DNA of 64,000 bases from contig VZRS01000224.1 of the NCBI GenBank assembly GCA_013398055.1, positions 590,794 to 654,793 of the forward strand, written 5' to 3'. A program made the translations under genes and the position numbers. The notes under the pieces are model-generated. The model was not told the origin of the DNA. It saw only the letters and a list, made by a program, of their open reading frames with translations, and made no database searches. This document shows, one piece after another, positions 47,201 through 62,200 of this stretch. Source of the stretch: Ifrita kowaldi (Eukaryota > Chordata > Aves > Passeriformes > Cinclosomatidae). The first letter of the stretch is position 1, and the number at the start of each line of letters is the position of its first letter.

Positions 47201-50200
47201 AGGCTGGAGAGATGGAGAGGAAGAAAAAGGTAATCTTCTGCCTAACAGCGACTTCAACTGCATTGGACGAGGGAAAGGACATGCAGGTAAGAGCAAACAA
47301 CAGGGCAGTAAGGTGTGTGGGGGGGGAAGACTGCTGCTGGCCACTGTAGCAAGCCAGTATGTCTAGCCACATCTTCAGATGTTCACACCAAAATAATTTC
47401 AAAAACCATGACCTCGCCCTGGTACCACAAAGCACAGCACAGTGCCTTGGTGAAGCACTCTAACGAGAACACCAGAGATGCTGTGGAGCCAAGTAAAAGA
47501 GTTATAAGAGGTTGTCTTTCTTTTTTATATTTAGTTTAAAACTTTAAAGGCTTTCATAATGCTAAAAGTTGAGTATACGTGCTTCCTCAATAGAAAATTT
47601 AATTGCACTTACATTTTTAAAGCCACATGCTTGTGGCACAGAAGAATAATCACACATTTCTGAATACAGAACAAGGTGAAGCAATGTCCTCCTATTGAGG
47701 GAAATGGCTGTTACAAAACTGCAAAATTAACAGCAGAAAGGGGTATCTTTCTTTTGCAAAGACATTGAAATTACAGCATGTTGATATACCTGGAGTGAGG
47801 TTCTTGAGCTTTTAACTGTGCTTTGACACACCTGACGTGATTAACAGCCTGCGGCTGGCAGTCTGATAGGACGGAATTTACTGACTTGGTATTTCACCCT
47901 GAGAGGTGACAGGTTTTGGAAGGCTCCACTGGAATTTTCCACATGACTAGTCTTTGTGGACTAATCAATAAAGATTCTTGTTTGCACTATATGTAAAGAC
48001 TCTTTGTCCGCTCCCCGCCCCATCCCAGACAGCGCGGTTCCAGCCGCACGGCTGCAACAGGGAAACCACTGCCCGCCAAAGACACTTTGTCAACTGACGG
48101 CCCCAGACAGCAGGGTTCCAGCCACATTACAACAACACAAAAACCATTGGCCACAGTGGTTTTAAGCTTGCAAAAACACGACTAGAGTATACTTGGATTA
48201 CTACATGATGGAACAGATCAATTCTGGGAGCAGTGATTAAATTCTGTGAAGAAACTGCCAAATAGGATGAGAATAAACATTAAGAAACAATGAAGCACAT
48301 TATTCAATTTGCAACTCAGTATAGGACAGATTTTCAAAGACTCCCAGCTTCAGATACAAACCTGTTTTGCTCTCAGTGACTGAATCATTACAAAGCAGTT
48401 CTGTTTGATGTCTTTAAAGTCTTAAAAAAAACCCCAAAACCCACAGCCAAGCTCTCCCTGAAGTTATGAAGTCCCCTTTCCTATACTGCACACTTTGTGT
48501 AGTTGTTCTTCACTTCCTTAACATTCACTCTCTCTCTCTGCTGGCATAACTTCACACGGAGCTTCTTTTTTTTTATGGTAATAAAAGAAAATACTGTGCA
48601 CAAAGATGCCTAATTAACATAGATGCCCAGAGTGAGTGAATATTGTGACTGTTTATTCTTATGAAACAGACAGAACAAAGGGAGCAAACAACTGTTTAAC
48701 ACTTGGCCTGCCCAGATATGGAACTGGCAGATAGCTGGTTGGGATCTGGCTAGACACTTGGTCCAAGAGCCACACCAAAGAACAGAATCAGCATTATAAA
48801 ACACGCACAGCAGTTTTAAGATTCCCCAACTTCTGCTAGGAGCTTAATTTAAAGAAATTGCAGAGTAACAGGTATTATGTAAGAGACTTGAACAGCCTTT
48901 TGGTGTTAAACATCAGGGGTGAGGGTGGGAGGGAGTTGTCCCCTTTTTGGCAGCAGCCAGTCCTCAGATCAGACAAACCACCTGCAAGGCTTCACCTGAA
49001 GAGTGCCAGAATGAGTTCATCTGAAGCATCTCTGATCTGGGACAGCCAGGAAGTTCTATTTGTTTACTATCAAAAGCATGACTCATAGCTGAAACACTGT
49101 GTTAAAACAGTCAAAGGTCAAACATGCTCTAATTTTCAGAAAAGATAAATTGAGACAGATAATAAAAGCTCACAGTGCACATACCAACTTCATTGTCAAT
49201 TGGGAACTCCCACAGTATTCCTTCTTTTGTCCACTGGATCATCTCCTCAAAACCGTTTCGGGGAGGCTGTGCAGTTACTGCTGCAACCTCCTTTGCAAAC
49301 TCCAGATCCCAAATTGTAGGTGAAGACACTAAAAAAGAAATTTTGTAAAGATCTGTCAGGAACCAAAGACTTTTCACAAGCTAAAATGAAGTCCATTAAC
49401 ATCAATCTTTACAAAGACTAATACTTTCAGCTGTGCAAATTTTTCTACCTTAGATACCCGCATCACCTTTCTCAAATGAGAATTCTCTGTTGACAAGAAA
49501 GTTCATTAAATTCTCAAATGTCTGATGAAAATACATTCTGAGCTCCTAGGGGAATATTTATTTTTATGTCTTTCACATAAAGCAATAATTTAATTTTTCC
49601 ACAATCATTCTTCAGTTTTGTCTTTTAAAAACTGTGGATACAACGAATTCTGAACTTGACTGGTGCACTGCGCTAAAGGAATCTTACTTCTACAGGAGTC
49701 TTCAGGTTCTTCACAAGTACGTTCTCCTTCAGGGAAACAAATCTACAAGCCATGGCAATTCCTTCCCCAACGTTCTTAGTGTCCCAGTTTTTGTCTCTTG
49801 GGCTCAAGAAATCATGATTTCCTATTCTTTTCACAAAGTCAGACAGCTCCTTTAGGAATGTATCTTTCCTGATGCTTTTTTTTTCTTTTTTTTTAAATCA
49901 AAGTGCACTCATATTGCAGCAGTTACTCTTCTTAAGGAGTTCCTGTCCCTCCACCCAGGAGAACTGGTCACGAGCCCAGACTGAAGCGCTTCGCTGAACT
50001 GAAGGGAACAAGCTGTTACCACAGGACAGGGAGGGACCCCTGGGAGTGCCTTGGGCTGCTGTCGAGTGAGCTGGCCTAAGCTGCACTCCCCTTTGTTTTC
50101 CTGCCTCCCTCTGTTATCAATTCACCCTAAGCTCCTTGGAACACAGATCTTCATGTGAATTCAGATATTACAGTCCACTTGGACTGGATCATGGCCACCT

Positions 50201-53200
50201 ATGATCATTACTACTAATAATCACCTATTATTTTACTACCCTTGAATGTAAGTACTTGAGGCCAATATATAATTTCATCTTTGGCTCAGTGGCTTACAAC
50301 TCAACTGAATTAAAAAATAAAATCTTCCTCCCTCCTTTAAGAGAAAACACAATGAAAGGGCAAATGGCATTTCTACATACAGAAAAAAAATGTTTTCAGG
50401 GCTTTTTTTGGTGTTAAATCAGAATATACTTAGACAAATTACTCCTTAAGAGGGAAATTTCCAGAACTATATTACCAAGCTGACTACTTCGATTTGAGGG
50501 CTGGAGGCAGGAATAAAATACAGCTATAAGACAACATGAGAAACCATACCAGAATGAAATTATTGTCCACATCCCAAAGAAACTAATAAATCCTCCAACA
50601 GAGGAAAAGCAGAAACTAATTTTTCAAGCTTGCAGTAAATGTGATAAAAATTATATTTTTACCTCTGTGGAACAGAAAATAATACTGACATTTTATGTTA
50701 ACAGTTACGAAGAGTATTTTCAGGATGCCAATTTCCTTTCTAGTTAACATTCAAGTTTTCAAAATCAATGCTCAATACTTAAAACAAAACTTGCTTTTCT
50801 GTCATCTATTAACAGTATTTTAACCCATTATCTCCATTAATATGAACCAAGACAGTGAAAACAAGTGAATCAAGGTATCAAGTATCACACTGGTATTTCC
50901 CAAGATTAACGCCCAAAAAAAAAATGTTTGTCATCAGGCTTAGTCAGTAAGCCAAGTAATCAGCTCCCTGGTCCAGAATACCTTGTAGATTTCCTCAAGG
51001 CTACCTGGAATTAAACAAGGAAACACCACACAAAAAGCTGAAAGAAGCTTACTTCTTAACATCTAATTATAAATACAATAAAGTCTACTTGCTCTCTTAC
51101 ACAATTTGTACACATTCCAATTTTGTGTTCAAAAAAAAAAAAGTGCATCTCAACTTTTACCTGGGTTGACTACTATGAGCCGTTGTGTCTGCATTCTGTT
51201 CATGCAAGAAAGAAATCTTAAATTCTCACCATTTGACCTGAGTAAATTTGATTCAACTCAAAATCCATTTTCTTGAACACTGCTTTTGTTAAGACAGTTA
51301 AAAACAAACACTACATCACTCATTATGTTTTTTTACATGTAAAATGGACCAATTTCAAGGATATTGGTAGCCTTAAAAACCAGTACACTGAATTCCATTC
51401 TAATAAACAACTTTCATAGAGGTGGCTGTATTCAGAAAGTTCACAGCTGCCTGAAAATATGCAAATAGCACTATTTGACATTTTAGTAAAAAAAATTAAG
51501 TAATCAAATTAATATAGTTTCAAGTGTAAAAAAAAAAGATAAAAAACTACTCAGCTAGAATCTGGCAAAAACTTACAGTTTGACTCTTGAAACAGAAACA
51601 AATACTCATCATTTTATAAGCTAGCAGAGAGGAGTACTATTTCTGCTGCTGGCTTTACATAAAGTTCTAAGTCACTACACTGGAATAAAGTCTGTTTTTT
51701 AAAAGGGTCTCAGAATAGCTGAGGGAAAACAGCGTATTAAAGATCAAGGCTAACAAGGCAGTCTCATTGTTCACAAAGACACGTGAGGGAGGGAGTTCTT
51801 TACATGACTTGCCCATATTCACACACTCTTAGCCAAATCCAGCCTACTAAAGCCAAGTGTCCATGAGTGAAGGCTATCCCTGTTACGCAGCATTATGACT
51901 GTTCCTGCAGAGCTGTGCCATTCAGTGAATATGAAAGTGGATCACACCTGTTTTGACTTTAGTTTGGTATCTTTTATCTCACATGAGTTTTAGCATGTAT
52001 ATTTGGTGGATAAGGAATTGGTTGGGTGGTCACATCCAGATGGTCCAAGGCTCATGGACCATTCCAGGGCTCTATCCAGACCACGCACTCAATGGTCAAG
52101 AGCTCAATGTCTGGACAACAGTGACAAAGTGGTGTCACTCAGGAGTCCATACTGGGACCAGTATTGTTCAGTGCCTTCATCAACACCCCAGCCAGTGGGA
52201 CTGAGTGCACCCTCAGCACATCGGCAGGTGACACCAAGCCAAGTGGTGCAGTTGACACACTGAAGGACAGGATGCCATCCAGAGGGACCTGGACAAGCTC
52301 AAGCATTGGACCCAGGGGAATCTCATGAGGTTCAACAAGGCCAAGTGCAAGGTGCTGCACCTGGGTTGGGGCAACCTCCAGCATCTACAGAGGCTGAGGG
52401 ATGAATGAACTGAGAGCAGTCCTGCCAAGAAGGATTTAGCGATACTGGTGGATACAAAACTGGACACGAGCCAGCAAAGTGCATTGGCCCAGAAAGCCAA
52501 CTGGAATCATGAAATGAAGCATGGCCAACAGGTTGAGAGAGGACATTCTGCCCCTCTGCTCTCATGAGACCCCACCCGGAATGCTGCATCCAGCTCTGGG
52601 GTCCTCAGCACAGGAGGGACATGGACCTGTTGGAGCAGGTCCAGAGGAGAGCCATGAAGATGCCTAGAGGGATGGAACATCCCTCCTAAGAGGAAAGGCT
52701 GAGAGAGCTGGGGTTGTTCCTTGTGGAGAACAGAAGGCTCCAGGCTGCCTTTATTTAATCTTTTCAATACTTAAGAGGAACTTGTAAGAAAGATGAAGAC
52801 ACAATTTTTTGTAGGGCCCATTGCAACAGGACAAGGAGTAGTGGTTTTAAACTGGAAGAGGGCAGATTCAGACTAGACAAGAGGACTACATTTTTTCAAA
52901 TGAGGGTGGCAACACGCTGGAACAGGTTGTCCAGAGAGGTGGTAGATGCCCCATCCCTGGAAACATTCAAGGTCAGGTTGGGTGGGGCTCTGAGCAACCT
53001 GATCTAGTGGAAGAGGTACCTGCTCATTGCAGGGGGGTTGGAATCAGGTGACCTTTAAAGGTCCCTTCCAACCCAAACAACTACGATTCTAAACATACAT
53101 TAAGAACTTTACAACAGGTTAAGCAGGAGTCATTTGTCAGTCACAGATGGGATCTTCCCAGCTCCATCTGGAACACTAAACAAAAGAAGGGCCCACCGCA

Positions 53201-56200
53201 ATCCAATGTGGAGTCTTGGGTTTCTACTACCCTGCTTATGCATAGCAACCTGCAGGGCATGTTTGTTTCCTTGGGATCACAGCCTCGCATTTCCTTGCAA
53301 CTTAACCAAATAAGCTGGAGCCAACATACCCATCCTCCAGGATGGCTTTACACACACAGAAGTAACACTGACCTGTGTGACAAAAAGCCAGTTATACCCT
53401 TCAAGTTCACTTACAGAGTGCCCTGATCAGCACAGAAAACCTTCCATCACACTGCATGGAAGTTTCACTTGGTAGAAATCAAAGCTACATCAAAGTAGTC
53501 ATTTCTTTTATCAGTCTGAAAGCAGAAAGTGAACAGGTCATATATCCTCACAAAAATCTCTTGATATTCTAAAAATGCAGAACTTAGCCTCACTGCATTC
53601 TTCATTACTGAATTTCCACTAACCTGTTTTCAGTGCGTCTTCTGGTTCTGTAGAAGCCTTGGTGAATATATTAAGCCTCTTTCCTACTCTGAGACTTCTA
53701 TAAACAAAAAAGAAAACCGATATTTAGTATTTCACAACACCTCACAACACTGCCAGATAACAAATTAAGAAGCACAAAATATTTTCATGAACTAACAGAT
53801 CTCTAGAGACAAAAAAAAAAAAAGAAAGATAGTGACTCTCGCTAAATCTTCAGGCTTTTAATCAAAGAAAGTGTTTATGACTTTATTATTTGTCTGTAAC
53901 AGAGCTTCTCAAAACATTTCCGTGTGAAAGAACGAGCATAAATCAAGCACTGTATTTGCAGTCAATTTTAACTGGAATATTTGGGAATCTGAACAAGGGT
54001 AAACAGTATCAAACCACAGTACTTAAGTGATTTTACAAAGTTGTGACTATCTGAAGACTTGGTTTTTTTCCCTGTAAAAAAAATATTGCACAATTCAGGA
54101 ACGGAAAAGGCAACAGCTAAATCAAGTAATTCCTGCTTTATGACATAAATAGCCCTTTTGGAAGATTACACAGCCACCTTCTCTGCCCTACAGCAAACAG
54201 TCAGAGTATATCCCCATGGTATACTTTCAATAGCATCACCCTGATGCTCTCTCTTCTGAATACAAACACATTTCACTCTGACCATCTCTTTTCAATCACA
54301 TTTATCATTACCATAAGCTTATACTAAAAAAAAGATTAATTAAAAATACAAGAGTTCAAGTAATAAGGAATAAATTTTTATTTTAGTAATCAAATCAAAT
54401 TTTGTGTAATCAAATTTTTATAAATTAAAACAAAAACTAATGCCTTTAGAATCAATTATGCTTTTAATCATACCATCTTCCAGGTTTCCACTGAAATTTT
54501 AACAGTTCCTACACTTTGTTATTATATATCCACTGTTACCCTGGCAAGATTTACCCTTTCTGACCTTAAAAATCTACCCTTCTGAATTTACTGGAGATTT
54601 CTAATGGTCTCAACTACTTCTGCAAACCTGCTCTTGTCATATTACTTCTTAGTGATGAAACTACCCTGGATCTATTTCAGCACAGAGCAATCTAGTTACA
54701 GAGCCTTAAAAGAATGTTGATTTAGGATTATATTTTCCAATCTGTGTGTAACTCCCAATGACATTGGCCAAAGATACATGCATGTCTTGGAAGAACATTT
54801 ATTTTAAAATGACAAGTTTAAGTTATTATAAAGCAACATCACTCATTTCATTGCAATGGACTAATTCGACTTAAACTTAGGTATTCTTCCTAAGCCATTC
54901 TTTTCCTACTATGAGTTGATAAGTAAATCCATTACATTTTCAGGTATGCAGGAGAGAACCTAGGCCTGAAACTGGAGACAGTTTACTCATTACAGGAATT
55001 TTAAGAACTATTTTAAGGCGCTATTTCTGAAGTTATATACCACGTACAGTTCCACCAAACGCAGAATACTGAACATCTACTCACCCATAAACTCATGCTT
55101 TTCTTTTCCTTTGTTACCCAAATTCTGTCTTCACCATGATCTATCTAAACACAAATGACTCCCTCAATTTCCAGACCCTAACCCCGCAAAGGGGATTAAT
55201 TTGAAAAATAAATTAATGACAAGAGAAGTTAATCTTACTAAAAACTTCTAGAGAAACAATACATTGAGAAGGAATGCAATGATGAGCCGCCATGGGAAAA
55301 TGGAAAGACTGCAGGCAAGAAAGCACAGCTTACAGGAGTAAACCAAAAATGTAAGAGCACTCATTAATTCACTAAAAACAGAGTGGCCACATAATGCAGC
55401 AGCAAAATAAAGTTAAGGAATACCCTGAAATCACATGTAAATTATAAAGCTAGACATTCATAGACAATTGTAACAACACAGATAATAAAAAAAACCAATT
55501 ACAAAATGAGGTGGTAATAAATAAATAAATCAACCAACTTTAATATCTCTTTAAAATCCCAACAGAATGGATGAAACTTTTCTAAACACAGAACTTTATC
55601 AAGTTTTCCACATGAGGAAAGCAAGCTTACAAAGCCTCCATTTCCCAAGAAGTTAAGAAAGTGACATAAAATTGTATTATGCATAGGCGAGAATAATTTA
55701 ACTAGTTAAGCACAATTACATTTCAGCACCAAGTAATTTTAATTATCTAAAATGCAATATTAAAAAATGCACCTTATTTAATTAGCTGGTTACCATTAAA
55801 TATCTTGTTCTCACAATTTATTTCTATGCTGACAGTACTTTTCTTGAAAAATACTGAAGTAATTTCTTTAAGGTCTGAAGTATTGCAACATGAATATGTA
55901 CAAGTAAACTTAAAATATTATCCACTAGAAACTGCATGCCTTCTATTGGAAGTGAACACAGCAAAAATACCTTCTGGAGTCAATAGACTGAGCTGATGAT
56001 CTTTCAGGCCTTATTCTTCGACCATCCTCATCCAACTGCAAGGAAATGCGACCGGATATCCTCGCATTCCTCTGAGCTGGGGTCTGCCTTTTAACTGTCA
56101 TTTCTGAAATAACGTTGCTGAAATCAAGAACATGAAATGTAAAAACTCAACAGATTGACAAAGCAAGGAAGTTTGTCACATGTATTAACCAGAAACTCTA

Positions 56201-59200
56201 TTCTCAATTGGTTTCATAAGCTTCTATGAGACAGAATTATATATTCCTCATAAATACGCCCATCTTTAATCCATCAAACATTCAAGTCTGATGTTTTAAA
56301 CCATTTGTTGCATTCTATATATGAAAAGTGCTGCTTTAGCGTATTTAATCTACAGTGAATGCCTTCTTTTAAATTATTTAGTTTTTAACTAAAAAAAAAA
56401 TCATATATCTGTATACCAATATTTCCAGAGTGTACTAGGTATGTTTTGCTTAAGCAAATGGGGAATTTCACTGGGTACAAGAAATAGGCTGAAATATGGA
56501 GGCAAAAATCACCAGTTTTTTGGACAGGAACCAACACTGCCCAGGGACAGAGCTGTGCTGCTGCAGACCAAAAGGAATCTTGCCTTCACACATCAGCTGA
56601 CATGGGCCAATCATGCCACCCTAATAAGTAGGTCACCTTTCCTGATCCACTGCAATCTGTTGCATTGCATAATCATATTACAGCATTAACAGACCACATC
56701 TTCCTTCGTAATTCTGGAGTGAAAATCATACATGAAGAGCAAATGCTCTGATCTCTTCCAGCACCGTACGCAGCTCGTTCAAACCACAGCCCCTTTCTGC
56801 CCCTGCTCGTGAGCTCCCTTCACTGGCAACTCTGCTGGCTGGGAAAGGCCAAGCTGGGAACTCTTCCTCACAGCCTCCTCTCCCCCCAACCACTTCCAGT
56901 CACACACAGTCATCCCAAACTGCAGCGCTCAAGTTTTAAGACATAAATATGGTCTCAAAAAATAAAAATAGGCCAAGTCAAAAATACTGTGTTATTCATT
57001 TTATGAAAATGTGAATGAAATTCAAATTATGCTTTTGGCAGCTTAAGTCAAAAGAGATTTTACTGACAAGAGAGAAATACTTCTGGAAAATTGTAAAAGC
57101 TAATTGCCACAGAAACACAGCATGATTTCTTTTCAGTCTTAGATGTGGTTTCAAATGGCAGAACAAGAACAGCATAGCTCTTCTTGTACCTACTCTGAAA
57201 TAGAGGCATCTGAAAACAAGTTTTAAATAATTTCATTTTAATTTTAAATAAAAAGCAATCTCAGATTAGCTGCATATCTCACATTAGAAATTACTCTATG
57301 AAGTGGCTACTGGCATTAGTAAGCTGGTGTTGGGCCAGAGGCTTGACACACTTAGGAGGGTCAAAGGGACATAATTCCTAAGGTCAGCCACACACAGCCC
57401 AGCCCAACAGCTTGACTCAGCTGTGACCTAAAAGGCTGGTGTGTTCCCGTGCTTCAGGGCAGTCAGGATTGCTCAGAGAAACTCTCTTCCCTGACTTACT
57501 TGCAGTTTTGCACTGTAGATGTGGAAAGACTACACTACCCAGCTATCAGAACACACAGTCAACGGCATCATGTTCCTCACTAGGAAACCCTAATGTCACC
57601 CCCACCATTGGTAGGTATATGAATGATTCTGGCAGCAACATTCATCACTCTACCATTAAAAGTGCACCTGTACTAACAAAAGTAAAACTACAAAGATTTT
57701 TTTAATGCCTTTTGAAATAAAAAACATCAGTTTAAGAAGTCACACTCCAACCCCAGTGTACCCATAGTGGTTAGATATTACATATTACCTCATGTTCCAA
57801 CACAATGTTAAAAACCAAAGTTCCAAAATACACCTGCCTTCCAGAGATGAGAAGGGGTAGGACTTTTATAACAACCACAGACTCTCTCTCTTTCATGATT
57901 ATCAGCCAATAATCATAATATTTAAAATGGAGACCCAAGGAGCTTTTGGATATATTCTAGCCAAAGCTCTGAATTACTTTTCTTGTTCACCCAAAACAGG
58001 AGCTCAAATTGTAGGGCTGCAGATTTTATTTTGGTGCAGCTCTGTTGTGATTTCCATTGAGTGAAACTTCAGCCCACACTGAGAAAAATAAATTCCTGTA
58101 TCATTAATATTTTCCCCTCCTAGAGAATGCCCTGTCCTCGTGCTTGCTACAGCAATGAGATGACTGCAGACAACAGTGACCTCTGGAGGTCTTGCCACAA
58201 CCCTGGTAAAAATAATTTGTACAAAAGATCTGGACAACATACAACCCATTACATATTATAAATCACAATAGCAGTATTCAGCTTTTTGCAGTTCAGCATT
58301 ATGTGGCTCTACTGCTTGTGAAAGTATCTAATTTTTAAATATTGTAAATAACTGAGGAATATATACTGGCTTTTAAAATGTGTCAGTATATTGAATGCAA
58401 AACCTTTCTAGAAAAAAATGGAAAGTTAAATTGCAGGTATTCTTTTACTGTCAAATAAAACTCAACATAAAATAATCATGTATGAACAAAAGTGAATGCT
58501 TTCTAATATCTTAAAAACATTTTCATGCATTTTGTGGATTGAGGTATCATGGAGCATAAATCATGCAAAATCAAGTCTGAGGGCTGCTGGGCTTTGTAAA
58601 ATCAACATTTTTAAACACAAGTCAGAAACCTGAAAGTACTGTATTTATCTTAAAGAACTAAAAGGTCAGTACTAACTCTAAAATGTTACTATAACCAAGT
58701 TTTTTGTCATGAAAATCAGCACAAATTGCTGGTCTTTCTTGAAAACTCTCCCACGGATAAGAGTTTCTGTTACTTAACTCTTAAGGAAGAAAACTAAAAC
58801 TTTTCAGCAAATGGCGGCAGGAGGAGGAGTGTATTTGCTGGGGGAAACAAGCTAGGTCACAAAGCTGCCTCAGGGAACAGAACTTGCCAACTCAGAGCAC
58901 AGCAAGCCAGCCATGACATTCCAAAAAGGCTGGTTCTGGTTGAGGAAAATGCACTTTTCTAACGACAGTGCTTCATCCACAAGTATGTCATAAAATATTG
59001 TAACATCGTATCTTAACCCACCAATCAAAAATATAGAGGCACTATACAGCTTTTAAATTGCTGAAGAATTTAAACTCTCTTTCAAGAGAAAAAAATCCTT
59101 TTTGCTTTGACTACGACTTCCTTAGTTACCGCCTTTCTTGCACGGCAGCCAGAGCTGGGTCATTGCTTCAGGGAAAGTGCCATAGGTGATGAGAGAACGA

Positions 59201-62200
59201 GCCTGTGATGCCAACAGGCAGACAAACCACACCTAGACAGGAGCATGTGCACCACAAGGAAGGGAGACAGGCACATTCCAGGTAAGCCACTGCACTGATT
59301 AGCTCAGTCAGTATCTCTATGGTCCTCCAGCATCTCGGGTACTCAAGTACATTTGAATTACATCTAAGTTGGCCAACCACAGCCCATGCCACTATTAAGA
59401 CATTTGTGTATTCTGCCCTTCTAAAGAGCTCAGTGACAGAGAGGGAACAAGCTCCCGGTAATTAATAGTTTAATGAACATATGCTCTATATAAACAGTCC
59501 TTATATCCAAAGAACAGATATTTTGCTTAATGAAGTTATTCACTGAGCATTGTACACCCCAGTCTCTGTGCAATCATCTAACTCAACCTGTCTGCAAGCA
59601 TCTGTCTCTTTCTTCCTTAATTTCCACTGAGGCAGGCATCAGCCACAAACATCATTAGTTCAGTTTGAAGCACATTGATAATCATTCCAGCAGATCCTTT
59701 ACTGATCCCTACAAGTAATAATACACATAACCTACAAATAATAACAGATGGGTCAAGCTCAGATCCTTGGTTGGGACAAATTCACTTTCACAGAATAAAA
59801 CTAAGAAAAGCAGCTTGCAGTTTGCACCATAAACAGACATAAAGAAAGGTTTCACATTCATAGTTTGGTAACAACCCCAATTTTCTGTTTGGTTCAGCAT
59901 TTCACCTGGATTTCATGCCTCATTTTCTGAGTAGTTATTTGAATGCTAGCTGAAAAAAAATAGAATGAAAAATCTGTCTTTAGCCATCATCCAAACATCC
60001 GTATGCACAACTGTTTGAGTTTCCAAACAAATGTTTCTCATCTGTTTGAAAGCCACACTGGAAACACAGTTAAGCCAAGAGATGAGTTTCAAGCATTGAC
60101 TGGAAAGTTTCGAAAGGAAGGGTGGGGCTATAAACAGAGCTGCTCTAGTTCAGCTCTGCAGAGCTGTCATGAAAATTCACCAGTCCAGACAGAACGTCTG
60201 AAACGTCTACAAATCCATCCATTGTGTGAGAATTTTGGAAGCTTGTGGCAAAAAAACCCCAACCAAACTCACAAAAAGAGCTGTTATTTTGCTAGCCTGT
60301 CCAAGAAAGCAATGATCCTGGGCACGAAAGCAATTCTGTTTCTGCAAAACCATTTTAGAAACACGATGGCAAAATTTAGAGAGTTTGGTATAGCCAGATC
60401 AATAATATTACTAATATTCATTAATCCCAAGGATAAACTGTCCAAAGGTATCTTTTAGGGCCATCTTTCAAATACAGAAGGCAAGTCACCTTCAGGATGA
60501 CATTGCAAAATCAGAATTTCAAACGTAATTGAGAAAAACAATCAATACACAGACCGTATGTTAATAGTTCCCCCCTTCTTCTGTTTATCTGTGGTTTCTT
60601 CATGTCTTCTTAGTTGTGCAAGGAGTTCTGACTCTGTCTGTTTCTTGTTGCGTGGAAGGGAAGATGCAACTGCAGAAGCAGCCTTCACCAGCTCTGGATT
60701 TAAAGGCTTGCCTCTGTAAGAGACATAACGGATACAGAAACAAAACAAAAAAAAAAAGCCTTTAATATATTTAAATTGTCATTTCTGTACTGCCATTTTA
60801 TATCTTAACTCAGAAGCTAGTCAGATATTTTCCCAAATGGGGGTGGCCAGCGGGACAGGCAGGTTTGCCTCATATTGCCCTAATCATCAAATGCTGAATG
60901 ACTCAGACAAGCTCTTGTTCCCCAGCCTGGGGAAATGGCAGCCCTGTGCCATTGCACAGCCCCTCAGACACACAGCCTGAAGACCACTGGCAGCACAGAC
61001 CTGTGGGGTGATAAACATGATGCAACACATTGTGGACAGAAGCAGCTCCAAAGACTTGACTTAATTCTTAATTTTTTTCCTCAGTTTCATTTTATCTGAA
61101 CAGTTTTTCCACTGTCCCATCAAAATAACTTTCCACAGGCAGGTGCTAATGCTACCTTTCCACAGTCTCACTGTAGAAAAAGGCAGCATATGGTAGACAG
61201 CACACAGCACCTTTTGCCCAGATCTTCCCCTCTGATTTACTCCAGTCTACAACTGTGCAACACACTCCCTTACAAGACTCTTTTCCACTGCTGGAAATGG
61301 CATTTGATGGTTTATTTTGTCCTAAATAATGAAAAAGAAATTGAAATAAGGAAAAAGCAGGCTAAGAAAAAAGTTTGTTACACTGTACCGTAGGGTGTCT
61401 TCCGCAGTTCCCTGAGGCACAGAACCTTCACTGTCTGGGCCTTCCAGATTCTTCAGGGCTTGCTTTTTGCTCTCACTGGCTTTTAACTGTTGGAGTTTCT
61501 TCCTGTAGCTCACTTCCACTTTCATATTACCAATGATGTCTAACAGCTGCTGCTTTGCTGTTTCTGCTCCATGTTCCTGCCTCTTTGATGCCCCTTCAGG
61601 TGTGCTGTCTTTGGAAGCAGCAGATTTATCTTTGTCAGTAGAAAGCACGCTGCTTGTGCTGAAGAGTTTGCTAGATTATATACAAAGTTAGACAACAGAA
61701 GTTACAAACAGGGTCCAAGGCTGAATTTTGTAAACCTACAAAAAAACCCCAAAACAACAGTTACAATTGTCTAGGCCCAACTGAGTGCAACTTGAATATG
61801 TCAAGTAAATGTCAAACGTACCTTTTGACTTTTAAGAAGGGCTGGGACACCATTTCAAACTCCTACTTATGGTTTCCTCATCAAACATATGAGGTAAGTT
61901 ACTTTACACACCATTTATTTGTGAAGGAAATACAAGAAGTTACAACTTTTAAAGTAGTTCTGCATTAGGTAGCAGAGAGAGTTTGAATTTACTGGTACCT
62001 GATACTTAAATTCATTGGTACTATAGAAAACTCACCAAAACTCTTAATATGAGTCAATAAAGAGATCACTCCCAGCCATCTGAAAAAACACTGTACACAC
62101 ACACTTAACTTCACATGTTTTCACACTTGTGGCACTACTACAGATCACATTCCCCTACTCTGCAACACGGATTCTGCTGCAAGGTAACCCAGCAACAAAC

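Larger units (their letters stand above)
44271..49184 (-). other. MRPS31: MRPS31 intron 6 (4.9 kb)
   Basis: This is the longest intron seen in the gene. It contains a CR1 3' remnant near 46.6 kb and an LTR-like stretch with a tandem duplication near 47.8-48.2 kb, both listed separately. The rest is AT-rich with only chance open frames. Confidence 0.9.

Noticed and set aside
52139..52767. Minus-strand frames of 81-95 codons
   Set aside because: They are antisense readings of the plus-strand CR1 element.
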